Shown piece by piece: positions 17,383-27,114 of a stretch of 64,000 nucleotides of DNA. The first letter of the stretch is position 1. Each line of letters opens with the position of its first letter. A program made the position numbers and the translations under genes. The notes under the pieces were generated by a model. The model saw only the letters and a program-made list of their open reading frames with translations. It was not told the origin of the DNA and searched no databases. The stretch comes from Palleronia aestuarii (GTDB taxonomy: Bacteria; Pseudomonadota; Alphaproteobacteria; Rhodobacterales; Rhodobacteraceae): NCBI RefSeq assembly GCF_003253995.1, contig NZ_QKZL01000007.1:62001-126000 (forward strand). The letters are read 5' to 3'.

Positions 17383-19031
17383 CACCCGGCGAGGAGCGCG
17401 CGCGCGGCGCCCCGGGCCTCCTCGGTGATCGTGTCGCCCGCGAGCATCCGCGCGATCTCGTCGATCCGCTCCTGCGGACCGAGCGGCGCGACGTCGGACA
17501 GGGTCATCCCCTCCCGGACGCTTTTCGCCACCCGCCAATGATGCGCGCCGAGCGCCGCGACCTGCGGCGAATGGGTGACGACGAGGACCTGCGCGCCCTC
17601 CGCGAGCGCCGAGAGCCTGCGGCCCACCGCGTTTGCCGTGGCCCCGCCCACGCCCCGGTCGATTTCGTCGAAGATCAGCGTGAGGCCCGGTGTCGCCTGC
17701 GTCAGGCTGACCTTCAACGCGAGGAGAAACCTCGACAATTCCCCGCCCGACGCGATCCGCCCCAGGGGCCCGGCGGGCGCGCCGGGATTGGTCGCGACGG
17801 TGAATTCGACATGATCGCGCCCGTCCGGCCCCGCCTGCGCCTCCCCGATCTCCGTGACGAAGACCGCCCGCTCCATCTTCAGGGGCCCGAGCTCCGCCGC
17901 CATCGCCACGTCGAGCCGGCCCGCCGCCTCCCGGCGCTTGGCGCCGAGCGCCTCCGCTGCCGCGTCGTAGTCCTCTGCCGCCGCACGCACCGCCGCTTCG
18001 AGTTGGGCGATGTCCCCCGCCCCCGCATCGAGCGCCTCGAGCCGCCCCCGAAGCGTCTCGGCATGCTCTCCGAGCGCATCCGGGAGCACTTCGTACTTCC
18101 GCGCCAAACCCCTGATCGCAAAGAGCCTTTCTTCGATCCGCTCGAGCTCGAACGGGTCGAAATCCAGTCCCTCGAGCGCCGTGGCCACGCCCTGCTCCGA
18201 CTCCGCGAGCTCGTTCATCGCGCGCCCGAGCGCCTCGATCGCCGCGTCAAGCGCGCCCTCGACCTCCGCCGCCGCCGCGTCGAGCCGTCGCGCGGCGTCG
18301 ATGAGCATCCCCTCCGCACCCTCCAACCCTAGCGCGGCATGGGCCCGCGTGATGTCCTCCCCGACACGCTCCGCCGCCTGCATCCGCCGCCGCTGGACAT
18401 CGAGCGCCTCGTCCTCCCCCGGCTGCGGATCGAGCGCGTCGAGTTCCGCCACGGCGTGCCGCAGATACTCCTCCTCCGCCGCCAGCGCCTCGAGCGCGCC
18501 CCGTGCGGATGCGAGATCCCGCTCCGCCCGCGCCCGGGCCGTCCAGGCGCGCCGGACGGCTTCCCGCTCCGCCCCCGTTTCCGCGAAGGCGTCGAGAAGC
18601 GCACGATGCCCCTTTGGATCGAGCAGGCCCCGGTCGTCATGCTGGCCGTGCAGCTCCACCAATGTCTCCGAGAGGCGCCGCAGAACGTCGCCCGAGACAC
18701 GCCGGTCGTTGACCCAGGCGGTCTTGCGTCCATCCGTCGCGTTCACCCGGCGCAGGATCAGCTCGTCCTCGATCTCCACGCCCGCCTCGTCGAGCACCGC
18801 CCGTCCGGGATGGTCGGGCGGGAGGTCGAACCACGCGATCACCTCGCCCCGCTCCGCGCCCTGCCGCACGAGCTCCGCTCGGCCGCGCCAGCCCAGCACG
18901 AAGCCCAGCGAGTCGAGAAGGATCGATTTCCCGGCCCCCGTCTCGCCCGTCAACACGTTGAGCCCGGGCTGGAAATCCAGCTCGAGCCTGTCGATGAGCA
19001 GCATGTCGCGAATCTGCAAGCCGCGCAGCAT
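17382..19031 (-). CDS. recN: DNA repair protein RecN
   Basis: 549 residues, normal for RecN, an SMC-like ATPase in double-strand break repair. Walker A GETGAGKS is at 29-36. The two coiled-coil arms are visible as long Ala/Glu/Arg-rich heptads, and the C-terminal half carries the ABC signature region IASGGELSRFLLALK, Walker B LIFDEID and the switch His in VVTHSPQVAA. It is the last gene of the minus-strand cell-envelope run, 81 bp after bamD. No LexA box was recognised upstream. Immediately after its stop begins the 11-bp repeat array. Confidence 0.95.
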   Translation of the reverse strand: MLRGLQIRDMLLIDRLELDFQPGLNVLTGETGAGKSILLDSLGFVLGWRGRAELVRQGAERGEVIAWFDLPPDHPGRAVLDEAGVEIEDELILRRVNATDGRKTAWVNDRRVSGDVLRRLSETLVELHGQHDDRGLLDPKGHRALLDAFAETGAEREAVRRAWTARARAERDLASARGALEALAAEEEYLRHAVAELDALDPQPGEDEALDVQRRRMQAAERVGEDITRAHAALGLEGAEGMLIDAARRLDAAAAEVEGALDAAIEALGRAMNELAESEQGVATALEGLDFDPFELERIEERLFAIRGLARKYEVLPDALGEHAETLRGRLEALDAGAGDIAQLEAAVRAAAEDYDAAAEALGAKRREAAGRLDVAMAAELGPLKMERAVFVTEIGEAQAGPDGRDHVEFTVATNPGAPAGPLGRIASGGELSRFLLALKVSLTQATPGLTLIFDEIDRGVGGATANAVGRRLSALAEGAQVLVVTHSPQVAALGAHHWRVAKSVREGMTLSDVAPLGPQERIDEIARMLAGDTITEEARGAARALLAG

Positions 19032-19112
19032 GGATCGGGTCCCCGGAGGCGCGCGTTCGTTATCGCACGCCGTTTGGCGAGGGGCCAGTGCCCCGCCGCC
19101 CCGGCCCGCCCG

Positions 19113-19958
19113 TCAAAGCCATTCGCCGCGGATCACCTGCCGGTAGATGGCAGAGAGCCAGTTGTCCCCCGCGGGCTCCAGCGTCAGACCCCGGCCGGTC
19201 AGCAGCGCATAGGCATCCTGGTACCATTCGGTCGACCGGTAATTGTAGCCCAAGATCGCCCCCGCGCTGCGTGCCTCGTCCACCAGCCCCAGCGAGAGAT
19301 AGCTCTCCACGAGCCGATAGAGCGCTTCCGGGGTATGCGTCGTGGTCTGGAACTGCTCCACCACGACGCGGAAGCGATTGATCGCGGCGGCGTAATGCTG
19401 GCGACGAAGGTAGTAGCGACCGATCTCCATCTCCTTGCCGGCGAGATGGTCGAAGGCGAGGTCGAACTTCAGCATCGCTTGGCTGGCGTATTCGCTGTCG
19501 GGATAGACCTCGATCACTTCGCGCAGGGCCTGCAATGCTTGGAAGGTCAAACCCTGGTCACGGCCGACATCGTCGATCTGGTCGTAGTAACTGAGCGCCA
19601 GGAGATATTGCGCGTAGGCCGCATCCTCGCCTCCCGGGTAGAGGTCGAGATAGCGTTGCGCGGCGCCCCGCGCGGATTCGAAATCGCCGTCGCGATGATA
19701 GGCGAAGGCCTGCATTACCAACGCTCGCTGGGCCCAGGCGGAATAGGGATAGAGCCGCTCGACCTCTCCGAAGAAGCGGGCGGCCTCCTCGGGGTCCCGG
19801 GTCTCGAGCTCGAGCTCAGCGCGGCGGTAGATCTGCTCCGCCGACATCGATTCGAGCGGGACATCCCGCGATGCCATACCCACGCGCTCGCATCCCGCCA
19901 CGCCGGCGGCGAGCGCGAGGATCCATGCCAGGTGTCGAACCGTTCGCCCGAATGTCAT
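19113..19958 (-). CDS. bamD: Outer membrane assembly lipoprotein BamD
   Basis: 281 residues from ATG at 19958. A lipoprotein signal ends at Cys23 (AGVAGC). TPR-like repeats follow (EQIYRRAELEL, YPYSAWAQRALVMQAFAYHRDGDF, AQYLLALSYYDQ), the hallmark of BamD/ComL. BamD is the essential partner of BamA in folding outer-membrane beta-barrels. The lpxC-bamD-recN order is standard in Rhodobacteraceae. An intergenic stretch of about 100 bp separates it from lpxC. Confidence 0.93.
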   Translation of the reverse strand: MTFGRTVRHLAWILALAAGVAGCERVGMASRDVPLESMSAEQIYRRAELELETRDPEEAARFFGEVERLYPYSAWAQRALVMQAFAYHRDGDFESARGAAQRYLDLYPGGEDAAYAQYLLALSYYDQIDDVGRDQGLTFQALQALREVIEVYPDSEYASQAMLKFDLAFDHLAGKEMEIGRYYLRRQHYAAAINRFRVVVEQFQTTTHTPEALYRLVESYLSLGLVDEARSAGAILGYNYRSTEWYQDAYALLTGRGLTLEPAGDNWLSAIYRQVIRGEWL

Positions 19959-20061
19959 GTAACCGCCTACCCTCGCCCGAAATTCCGACCCTTGCGCCGC
20001 GCCGCCATTAGCACAGATCGATCGAGGGCAAAACGTCTTCCGTCGGGCGATCCGCCACGGC

Positions 20062-20985
20062 TCAGGCGTGAAGCGCAGGGGCGTCCGTGCGACGGAGCCC
20101 AGCGCCGGGCAGAGTGGCCGCGATCTTGGCATCCACGACGACCATCCGGCAGGCGTCGGGCCGGGCGAAAAGCGCATGGAGCAGCGCATTCGTCATCGCA
20201 TGGCCCGCACGATACCCGGTGTAGCGGCCGAGGATCGGCGCGCTGGCCAACGCAAGATCGCCGAGCGCGTCGAGCATCTTGTGACGCACCGCCTCGTCGG
20301 CATGGCGCAGGCCACCCGGGTTGAGCACCGTCGCGCCGTCGACCACCACCGCATTCTCGAGCGTGCCGCCCAGGGCCAGTCCGCGCGCGCGCATCGCGTC
20401 GACGTCGGATTGACGGCAGAAGGTCCGGCTGTCGCAGAGTTCACGCACGAAGGCGCCGTTAGAAAGTTCGAGCCGCTTTTCCTGCCGCCCGATCGCGGCC
20501 TCGGCGAAATCGATCTGGAAATCCATCTCCAGCATCCTCGCCGGATCGAGGCGGGCATACGCCTCGCCCTTGCGCACCTCGACCGGAGCCAGCACCTGCA
20601 GGGCACGGACGGGGGCCGCGAGTTGCCTCAGACCGGCGGAAAGGATCGCCGAGACGAAGGGGGCAGCGGACCCATCGAGGATCGGGACTTCCGGACCGTC
20701 GATTTCGATCTGCAGATTGTGGATGCCGCATCCGGCAACGGCGGCCATCACGTGCTCGATCGTAGAGATCTCGACGCCCGCGGAATTCGCGATACGGGTG
20801 CAGAGCTCGCCAGGCCGGACCGCTGCCCAGTTCGCCGGGACGAGCGCGTTGCGGCTCTCCACATCCGTGCGGCGGAACCAGATCCCGTATTCGGCCGATG
20901 CGGGACGCAGGACCATGCGGACGGGCACGCCCGAATGAAGCCCTACCCCGGTAAACGTCACCGCCTTCTTCAATGTCGTCTGCAT
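20062..20985 (-). CDS. lpxC: UDP-3-O-acyl-N-acetylglucosamine deacetylase
   Basis: 307 residues from ATG at 20985. LpxC is the zinc enzyme of the committed step of lipid A synthesis. Ligand motifs are IEHVMAAVAGCGI near residue 80 and HKMLDALGDLAL near residue 240. The N-terminal QTTLKKAVTFTGVGLHSG is the usual opening. It lies 222 bp beyond ftsZ, behind an intrinsic terminator, so it probably has its own promoter in the AT-rich 20990-21150 segment, though I cannot place it with confidence. Confidence 0.95.
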   Translation of the reverse strand: MQTTLKKAVTFTGVGLHSGVPVRMVLRPASAEYGIWFRRTDVESRNALVPANWAAVRPGELCTRIANSAGVEISTIEHVMAAVAGCGIHNLQIEIDGPEVPILDGSAAPFVSAILSAGLRQLAAPVRALQVLAPVEVRKGEAYARLDPARMLEMDFQIDFAEAAIGRQEKRLELSNGAFVRELCDSRTFCRQSDVDAMRARGLALGGTLENAVVVDGATVLNPGGLRHADEAVRHKMLDALGDLALASAPILGRYTGYRAGHAMTNALLHALFARPDACRMVVVDAKIAATLPGAGLRRTDAPALHA

Positions 20986-21151
20986 TGCCGCCTCGCGTTT
21001 TTTCTTGGGGCCATGACGACCCAGTAAGGCGGACCTAAGGACGGTGGGCGGGCGCAGCAATTCAACGTTTATGTCGGTTTGTAACAGAACAATTTACGCG
21101 TGTAGGTTTTCCCCGCCGAAGCGTGAAGGCGCGGTTACAAGAGCCTGATTT

Positions 21152-21182
21152 AAAACGAAAAAGGGCCGGCTGATGCCGGCCC
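21152..21182 (-). terminator. Intrinsic terminator after ftsZ
   Basis: On the minus strand, stem GGGCCGGC, loop ATCA, stem GCCGGCCC (21182 down to 21163), followed by TTTTTCGTTTT: an 8-bp GC stem with a tetraloop and a U-rich tail. It lies 26 bp after the ftsZ stop and separates the division cluster from lpxC. Confidence 0.9.
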
Positions 21183-21207
21183 CGTGATGTCTCGAATGGT
21201 GATCGCT

Positions 21208-22824
21208 TCAGTTGGCTTGGCGCCGGAGGAAGGCGGGGATTTCGATCCGATCCTGGTCTGCCTCATCCTCGGCCTGCACGCGCTGGACGGGCGGTTGGGC
21301 GCGTCTGACCGGCTGCGGCGCGGCGGCCGGACGCGCAGCCGGCGCTTCCGCGGCATGACCCGTCATCCGGTTGATGAGGTTGTTGATGCCGAACCGGGGC
21401 CGTTCTGCCGCCTGGGCGGTCTCGCCCTGATAACCCGCGGGGGACCGACCCTGCATGGGACGGTTGGCGAACGCATCCTGGGCCGAATTCGGCACCTTCC
21501 GCACGGCCTGGTCGCGACGCGCGATCGCCTCGGGCGTCGGTTGACCGGGCATGGCGGCGCGCGGTGCAGCCACGGCTTGCTGCGGGCGATAGGCGGGCGG
21601 GGGCAGATCGTCAGCGCCCACGACCTCATCCGTCCGTTCCGTGCGACGGCTTTCTTCCCAATCGGCGAAGAAGTTGGCCTCCTCCGTCTCGCGGGGCGCG
21701 GCTTCGGAACTGGCGACGATCGCCGGACGCACCGGCGCCGCCTCGCGCTCGGCCGCGACAGGCTGCGCCGGAACCTCTTCCGCGGCTTCCACGCGCGGCT
21801 GGGGTGCCAGCGGCTCGGACAGGCGACGGCGCGGGACCGGAACGTCGCTCGACTTCTCCGTGGCGTCGATGCCGGTGGCGACGACGCTCACCCGCATGCG
21901 GCCCGACATGCTCTCGTCGAGGGTGGAGCCCACGATGATGTTGGCGTCGCTGTCGACCTTCTCCCGGATGACGTTGGCCGCCTCGTCGAGTTCGAAGAGG
22001 GTGAGGTCGTGGCCGCCGGTCACGTTGATCAGGACGCCCTTGGCGCCGTTGAGGCTGATCTCGTCGAGAAGCGGGTTGGCGATGGCGAGCTCTGCCGCCT
22101 GCAGCGCGCGATCCTCGCCTTCGGCCTCCCCGGTGCCCATCATCGCCTTGCCCATCTCGTCCATGACGGCGCGGACATCGGCGAAGTCGAGGTTGATGAG
22201 ACCCGGACGGACCATCAGGTCCGTGACACCCTTGACGCCCTGGTAGAGCACGTCGTCGGCCATCGCGAAGGCGTCGGTGCAGGTCGTCTTCTCGTTGGCG
22301 AGACGGAAGAGGTTCTGGTTGGGGATGATGATCAGCGTGTCGACCATCTTCTGCAGCGCCTCGATGCCTTCCTCGGCCTGGCGCATCCGCTTCGTGCCCT
22401 CGAACTGGAAGGGCTTCGTCACGACACCCACGGTCAGCACGCCGAGCTCCCGCGCGGCCTGCGCGATGATGGGCGTGGCACCGGTGCCGGTCCCGCCGCC
22501 CATGCCGGCCGTGATGAAGCACATGTGAGCGCCGGCCAGGTGATCGACGATCTCCTCGATGCTCTCCTCAGCGGCCGCGGCACCCACGGTCGCGCGCGCG
22601 CCGGCGCCGAGACCCTCGGTCACCTTGACGCCCATCTGCACCTTGGCCTGCGCCATGCTCTGCGCCAGCGCCTGCGCATCGGTGTTGGCGACGACGAACT
22701 CGACCCCCTCGAGCTGCTTCTCGATCATGTTGTTGACCGCGTTGCCGCCGGCTCCACCAACGCCGAACACGGTAATGCGCGGCTTCAGGTCGTCGTGCTG
22801 TGGAATGCTGAGATTGAGTGTCAT
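21208..22824 (-). CDS. ftsZ: Cell division protein FtsZ
   Basis: 538 residues. The tubulin-like GTPase has the signature GGGTGTG at 109-115 and the N-terminal [14 protein letters not shown]. The core ends near residue 320. A long Pro/Ala/Gln/Arg-rich linker of about 190 residues follows, then the conserved C-terminal peptide [11 protein letters not shown] that binds FtsA. FtsZ polymerises into the division ring at mid-cell. The long linker is typical of alphaproteobacteria and explains the length compared with 383 residues in E. coli. The ATG has AGGCGGA upstream, and a strong terminator follows the gene. Confidence 0.97.
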   Translation of the reverse strand: MTLNLSIPQHDDLKPRITVFGVGGAGGNAVNNMIEKQLEGVEFVVANTDAQALAQSMAQAKVQMGVKVTEGLGAGARATVGAAAAEESIEEIVDHLAGAHMCFITAGMGGGTGTGATPIIAQAARELGVLTVGVVTKPFQFEGTKRMRQAEEGIEALQKMVDTLIIIPNQNLFRLANEKTTCTDAFAMADDVLYQGVKGVTDLMVRPGLINLDFADVRAVMDEMGKAMMGTGEAEGEDRALQAAELAIANPLLDEISLNGAKGVLINVTGGHDLTLFELDEAANVIREKVDSDANIIVGSTLDESMSGRMRVSVVATGIDATEKSSDVPVPRRRLSEPLAPQPRVEAAEEVPAQPVAAEREAAPVRPAIVASSEAAPRETEEANFFADWEESRRTERTDEVVGADDLPPPAYRPQQAVAAPRAAMPGQPTPEAIARRDQAVRKVPNSAQDAFANRPMQGRSPAGYQGETAQAAERPRFGINNLINRMTGHAAEAPAARPAAAPQPVRRAQPPVQRVQAEDEADQDRIEIPAFLRRQAN

Positions 22825-22845
22825 CGATGATCCGCCTGTTTCTAC

Positions 22846-22862
22846 GCCCGGTTAGCCCGGGC
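22846..22862 (-). promoter_or_regulatory. Small hairpin in the ftsZ leader
   Basis: GCCCGG, 5-nt loop, CCGGGC, 21 bp before the ftsZ ATG and just before its ribosome binding site, in an otherwise AT-rich 174-bp spacer after ftsA. It could be an mRNA 5' structure for ftsZ or a weak ftsA end; it has no U-tract. Confidence 0.35.
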
Positions 22863-22998
22863 TTTCCGCCACGTATTTAGTTCAAATTTTACCGGATTAT
22901 GCCGTGCGCGTCACCTGAAAAACACATCTCCGCCGCAAAATCTAGAAATGCGGGACCCGGCTTCAGCGGGATGTCGCGCACGTGCGCAGATATGGGCA

Positions 22999-24333
22999 TC
23001 ACCAGTTTTCCTTGAACCATTTCACCGCCCGCCGCAGCGAGCGCACCGGATAGCGATCGGCCGGAATTTCGAAATCCCACCATTCGTCCTGCGGATGCGC
23101 GGCGAAGAGACAAAGGCCCACCGCGCTCGCGAACGCCCCGCCCGCGGCCTTCTCGGGCAGCCCCGCGACGCGCAGCGGACGCCCGATCCGCACCTGGGGC
23201 CCGAGGATGCGGAGCGCCAGGCTGTCCAGTCCCGGGATTTGGCTCGCGCCCCCCGTGAGCACGATCTGCTTTGAGGGAAGGTGATCGAAGCCCGCGGCAT
23301 CCAGTCGCGCCCGGACCTCGTCGAGAATCTCTTCGACCCGCGGCCGCATGATTCCGATGAGTTCCGCCCGGCTGACCTTGCGCCGGTCGCGCTCCCAATC
23401 GCCGCTGTCGCCGCCGAGCGCGATCATCTCGCGATCGTCGATCGACGTCGCGATCACCCCGCCGTGGAGAGTCTTCAACCGCTCGGCGCGGTCGAGCGGG
23501 ATCTTCAGCCCCTTCGAAATGTCTGAGGTCACGTGGTCGCCACCGAGCCGCACGCTGTCGGCGTAGATCATGTGCCTCTTCATGAAGACCGAGACGCCCG
23601 TCGCGCCGCCGCCCATGTCGATGCACGCGGCGCCCAGTTCCTGCTCGTCCTCCACGAGACTGGAGATGCCGCTGAGATAGGCCGAGGAGGCCAGGCCCGC
23701 GACCTCCAGATCGCATCGCTTGATGCAATGCAGCAGATTCGACAGGGCCGTCCCGTTCACTGTCAGAAGGTGCATGTCGCAGGCGAGCGTGTTGCCGAAC
23801 TGCCCCTGCGGATCGCTGAGGCCCGTCCGGTGATCGAGGGCGAAGTTCACCGGCTGGGCGTGTAGCACCTCCCGGCCTTCGCCGATCTCGGGCATGTCGC
23901 AGGCCGCCATCACCGCGGCGATGTCGCCGTCGCGCACGTGGCGCCCGCCGAGGTCGATCTCGCCCGCGAGCCCGTAGCTGCGGGGCGAGCCGCCCGAGAT
24001 CGTGGCGATGACGTGGTCGACGCGGGTTTGCGCGATCTTCTGGGCGGCCTGCACCGCGGTCCGGATCGCGCGTTCCGTTTCACGCATCGCGTCGATCTCG
24101 CCGAACCTCATGCCGCGCGAGCGCGTCGTGGAGGCGCCAATGATGCGGAACGCACCCTGGCCCGCCATCGAGCCGATCCCGTCGTCCGCTCCGGGCCGAT
24201 CGGCTCCGGCGAATTGCAGGATCAGGCACGCGATCTTCGACGTGCCCACATCGAGGATCGCGATCACCCCGCGCTGCATCGCCGCCCGCCGCATCGCCCG
24301 CATCGCCCGCTGCGTCCGGTAGAGATCGTGCAT
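22999..24333 (-). CDS. ftsA: Cell division protein FtsA
   Basis: 444 residues from ATG at 24333, which has AGGGGG at good spacing; the TTG two codons upstream is too close to it. An actin-like ATPase with phosphate-1 motif ILDVGTSKIACLI, the 1C insertion domain, CIDMGGGATGVSVF and VLTGGASQIPG. The C-terminal SLRRAVKWFKENW is the amphipathic helix that tethers FtsA, and through it FtsZ, to the membrane. It overlaps the end of ftsQ. It is separated from ftsZ by 174 bp, room for an ftsZ promoter. Confidence 0.95.
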   Translation of the reverse strand: MHDLYRTQRAMRAMRRAAMQRGVIAILDVGTSKIACLILQFAGADRPGADDGIGSMAGQGAFRIIGASTTRSRGMRFGEIDAMRETERAIRTAVQAAQKIAQTRVDHVIATISGGSPRSYGLAGEIDLGGRHVRDGDIAAVMAACDMPEIGEGREVLHAQPVNFALDHRTGLSDPQGQFGNTLACDMHLLTVNGTALSNLLHCIKRCDLEVAGLASSAYLSGISSLVEDEQELGAACIDMGGGATGVSVFMKRHMIYADSVRLGGDHVTSDISKGLKIPLDRAERLKTLHGGVIATSIDDREMIALGGDSGDWERDRRKVSRAELIGIMRPRVEEILDEVRARLDAAGFDHLPSKQIVLTGGASQIPGLDSLALRILGPQVRIGRPLRVAGLPEKAAGGAFASAVGLCLFAAHPQDEWWDFEIPADRYPVRSLRRAVKWFKENW

Positions 24334-24335
24334 CT

Positions 24336-25214
24336 TCAATCGCCCCCTAATTCGCCAAGCCTGATCTGCCGCATCGTCCGCGCGCTCGCCTCCGCCATGC
24401 GGATGGTGGGACGGGACGGCGTGCGCATGTCCACGCGCAGGACATCGCGCGACAGCAGATCCTGCGCCTCGTGGATCGCGATCGCCTCTTCCAGTGCCGC
24501 GACGGGACGCGTCTCGGGCAGCATCACCCGCTGCCCGCGATCGAGGACGAGGTCCCAGCGCCGCGCCCCCACGCGCAGAAGCCCCCGGACGCGGTCCGCG
24601 AGCGGATGAGCGGCCGCGATGATGGCAAGCGCCTCCGGAACGGCCTCCGGCGCGCCGTCGCCCGCAACGAGGGGCAGGTCGGCCCGGTCGCGGCGGCGCT
24701 GCAGGGCACCGGTCGGGTGCCCCTCCGCGTCGAGCAGGACGAGCCCCTCCGGCCCCCGCCAGACCAGCGCGGGGATCCGCTCCTCCACCGCGATCTGAAG
24801 GGTGCCGCCCGACAGGATGCTCAGCTCCGCCTCACGGACCGCGTCGATCGAGGTAACGGCCTCGCGCATCGCCGCGAGATCGAGGTCGAAGCTCGAGGCG
24901 GGCAGATCGACGTTCAGCCGCTCCCGTATCGCGGCCGTCGTCGCGTCCGATCCGCCGCGGAAGGCGATCTGGCGGACCATGAACTCCTCGCGCTGCGCGA
25001 TCGCGAGCTTCCAGGCCGCGACACGCGCGCCGAGCGCCTGGCGACGGTCGGCATCGGCCAGAGCGAGCGTCAGGATCAGGGTGGCCACGGCGAGCGGCAA
25101 TCCGACCGTGAAACCGCGACGGACGGAGGGCGTCAGCGCCAGCCGGTGCAGACGGTAGGCCAGACGCGACGGCGCCGGATCGCGCCGGACGGCGGGACGG
25201 TTCAGCGGCCGCAC
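24336..25214 (-). CDS. ftsQ: Cell division protein FtsQ
   Basis: 292 residues from GTG at 25214, with GGAGG 7 bases upstream, overlapping ddl by 13 bp. A short basic cytoplasmic tail is followed by one membrane helix (GLPLAVATLILTLALA). A POTRA domain begins at VRQIAFRGGSDATTAAIRERL, followed by the FtsQ beta domain. It is a bitopic divisome scaffold that links FtsL/FtsB with FtsW/FtsI. The order ddl-ftsQ-ftsA-ftsZ is canonical. Confidence 0.92.
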   Translation of the reverse strand: MRPLNRPAVRRDPAPSRLAYRLHRLALTPSVRRGFTVGLPLAVATLILTLALADADRRQALGARVAAWKLAIAQREEFMVRQIAFRGGSDATTAAIRERLNVDLPASSFDLDLAAMREAVTSIDAVREAELSILSGGTLQIAVEERIPALVWRGPEGLVLLDAEGHPTGALQRRRDRADLPLVAGDGAPEAVPEALAIIAAAHPLADRVRGLLRVGARRWDLVLDRGQRVMLPETRPVAALEEAIAIHEAQDLLSRDVLRVDMRTPSRPTIRMAEASARTMRQIRLGELGGD

Positions 25215-26116
25215 GAGGCATCCTCCACCATCCAGCGGCAAAGGGCGCCGAAACCGATCCCTGCATGCGCCGCCTGTTCCGGTGCGAGCGAGGTGGGTGT
25301 CATCCCGGGCTGCGTGTTGATCTCCAGAAGAATGAGCCCGTCGAGCCCGCGCGCCTCGTCCCATCGGAAATCGGCACGGCTCACCCCCCGGCAACCCAGC
25401 GCGTCATGCGCGCGGCACGCATAATCGAGGCACGCCTCACGGATTTCGTCGGGGATTTGCGCGGGCACGACGTGACGCGATCCGCCGGGCGTGTATTTCG
25501 CGCGGTAATCGTACCAACCGTCGGTCTGGATGTCGGTCACGTCGAGAGGTCGATCGCCCATCACGGTCGTGGTGAGTTCCCGGCCCGGCACGAAACGCTC
25601 CACCATGACGGTCGCGGGCATCGAGGGATCGAGTTGCGGGGGACCGTTCGCGGCCTCGTGGACGAGATAGACACCGACCGAGGAGCCCTCGTTGTAGGGC
25701 TTCACCACGTAGGGCGGCTCCATGACGTGGTTGGCCGCGACGTCGTCCCGGGGGGCCAGGACCGACGCGACGACGGGCAGGCCCGCGCGGCGAAACGCCT
25801 CCTTCGAGCGCACCTTGTCCATTGCGAGGGCGGAGGCGAGAACGCCCGAATGGGTATAGGGCAGACGCAGCCATTCGAGGAGGCCCTGCACGCAGCCATC
25901 CTCCCCCCAGCGACCGTGGAGCGCGTTGAAGACGATGTCGGGCGCGATCTCGTGCAAACGGGCGGCGAGGTCGGATCCGGCATCCACCTCGATCACCTCG
26001 TAGCCTTCGTCCCGCAGCGCGGTGGCGCATTCGCGCCCTGAGGACAGCGACACCTCGCGTTCAGCGGAGGGCCCACCCATCAGCACCGCAACTTTGGGGT
26101 GTGTCCCGCTCGACAT
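25202..26116 (-). CDS. ddl: D-alanine--D-alanine ligase
   Basis: 304 residues from ATG at 26116; a GTG three codons upstream is possible. ATP-grasp enzyme with VAVLMGGPSAEREVSL at the start, NALHGRWGEDGCVQG, PYVVKPYNEGSSVGV (ATP-binding lysine region) and the metal-binding LILLEINTQPGMTPTS. It makes the D-Ala-D-Ala dipeptide used by MurF. It is 71 bp after murB and overlaps ftsQ. Confidence 0.95.
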   Translation of the reverse strand: MSSGTHPKVAVLMGGPSAEREVSLSSGRECATALRDEGYEVIEVDAGSDLAARLHEIAPDIVFNALHGRWGEDGCVQGLLEWLRLPYTHSGVLASALAMDKVRSKEAFRRAGLPVVASVLAPRDDVAANHVMEPPYVVKPYNEGSSVGVYLVHEAANGPPQLDPSMPATVMVERFVPGRELTTTVMGDRPLDVTDIQTDGWYDYRAKYTPGGSRHVVPAQIPDEIREACLDYACRAHDALGCRGVSRADFRWDEARGLDGLILLEINTQPGMTPTSLAPEQAAHAGIGFGALCRWMVEDASCGR

Positions 26117-26187
26117 ACCCGTCACTCTTGCCTGCCGGCCCTTTGACGGGCCTTCTTGATCTTACGCGGCGTCGTTGCGCCCCGGCC

Positions 26188-27114
26188 TCAGTCGCGCGCA
26201 GGTTCACCCACGCGCATGATTTCCCACTCTAACCGAATGCCGGAGTTTTGAAATACCCTTTCTCGCACCTCCTCTCCGAGGGCTTCGAGATCGGCGGCAC
26301 TCGCCCCCCCGGCATTGACGAGGAAGTTCGGGTGGATGGGCGACATCTGCGCCCCTCCGCGCGTAGCCCCCCTGAGACCGGCCGCCTCGATGACGCGCCA
26401 AGCCTTCAACTCATGCGTGTCGTCCGCTAGTCCCGTACTCGAGTGGCCGGCGGGATTGCGGAAGGTCGATCCGGCGCTGCGCTCCTTGGTGGGCTGCGTC
26501 GCGTCGCGCCGGGCGAGCTGCTCCGCCATGCGCGCGGCAAGCACTTCCGGGTCGTCCTCGGGGGCCTCGAACGTGGCCCGCGTCACGATCCAGTCCGCGG
26601 GCAGTTCGCTGTGGCGGTAGGCGAGACCGAGTTCCGTGGCGGGCAGCGTCGCCGTCCGGCCATCGCGCCCGACGACCTCCACCTCAACGAGACGGTCGGA
26701 GACATAGGTGCCGTAGCAGCCTGCGTTCATCCGCACCGCGCCGCCGATCGAGCCCGGGATGGTCCTGAGAAACGTCAGGTCGCGCCCCGCCTCGGCGGCC
26801 TTGCGGGCCACATGGGCGTCGAGCGCCGCGGCCCCCGCGATGACGCGTCCCTCTTCGATCTCGATCCCGTTGAAGCCCCGACCGAGGCGGATGACGACGC
26901 CTTTGATCCCGCCATCCCGCACGATGAGATTGCTGCCGACGCCCATCGGAAACACCGCGACATCCGGCGCCAGCGCCGCGAGGAACGCGACGAGGTCGTC
27001 GTGATCGGCGGGCTGAAAGAAATGGTCCGCCGGCCCGCCGACGCGGAGCCATGTCAGGTCCGAGAGCGGCCGCCCGGGCGTGAGCCGCCCCCGGGTCGCC
27101 GGCAGAACGGTCAT
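26188..27114 (-). CDS. murB: UDP-N-acetylenolpyruvoylglucosamine reductase
   Basis: 308 residues from ATG at 27114, overlapping the murC stop as ATGA. FAD-binding PCMH domain with [16 protein letters not shown], the catalytic region [18 protein letters not shown], the active-site Ser in [11 protein letters not shown] (the tyrosine-loop type I/II details were not resolved) and a terminal [17 protein letters not shown]. It reduces the enolpyruvyl ether to UDP-MurNAc with NADPH. No extra small gene lies between murC and murB. Confidence 0.95.
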   Translation of the reverse strand: MTVLPATRGRLTPGRPLSDLTWLRVGGPADHFFQPADHDDLVAFLAALAPDVAVFPMGVGSNLIVRDGGIKGVVIRLGRGFNGIEIEEGRVIAGAAALDAHVARKAAEAGRDLTFLRTIPGSIGGAVRMNAGCYGTYVSDRLVEVEVVGRDGRTATLPATELGLAYRHSELPADWIVTRATFEAPEDDPEVLAARMAEQLARRDATQPTKERSAGSTFRNPAGHSSTGLADDTHELKAWRVIEAAGLRGATRGGAQMSPIHPNFLVNAGGASAADLEALGEEVRERVFQNSGIRLEWEIMRVGEPARD

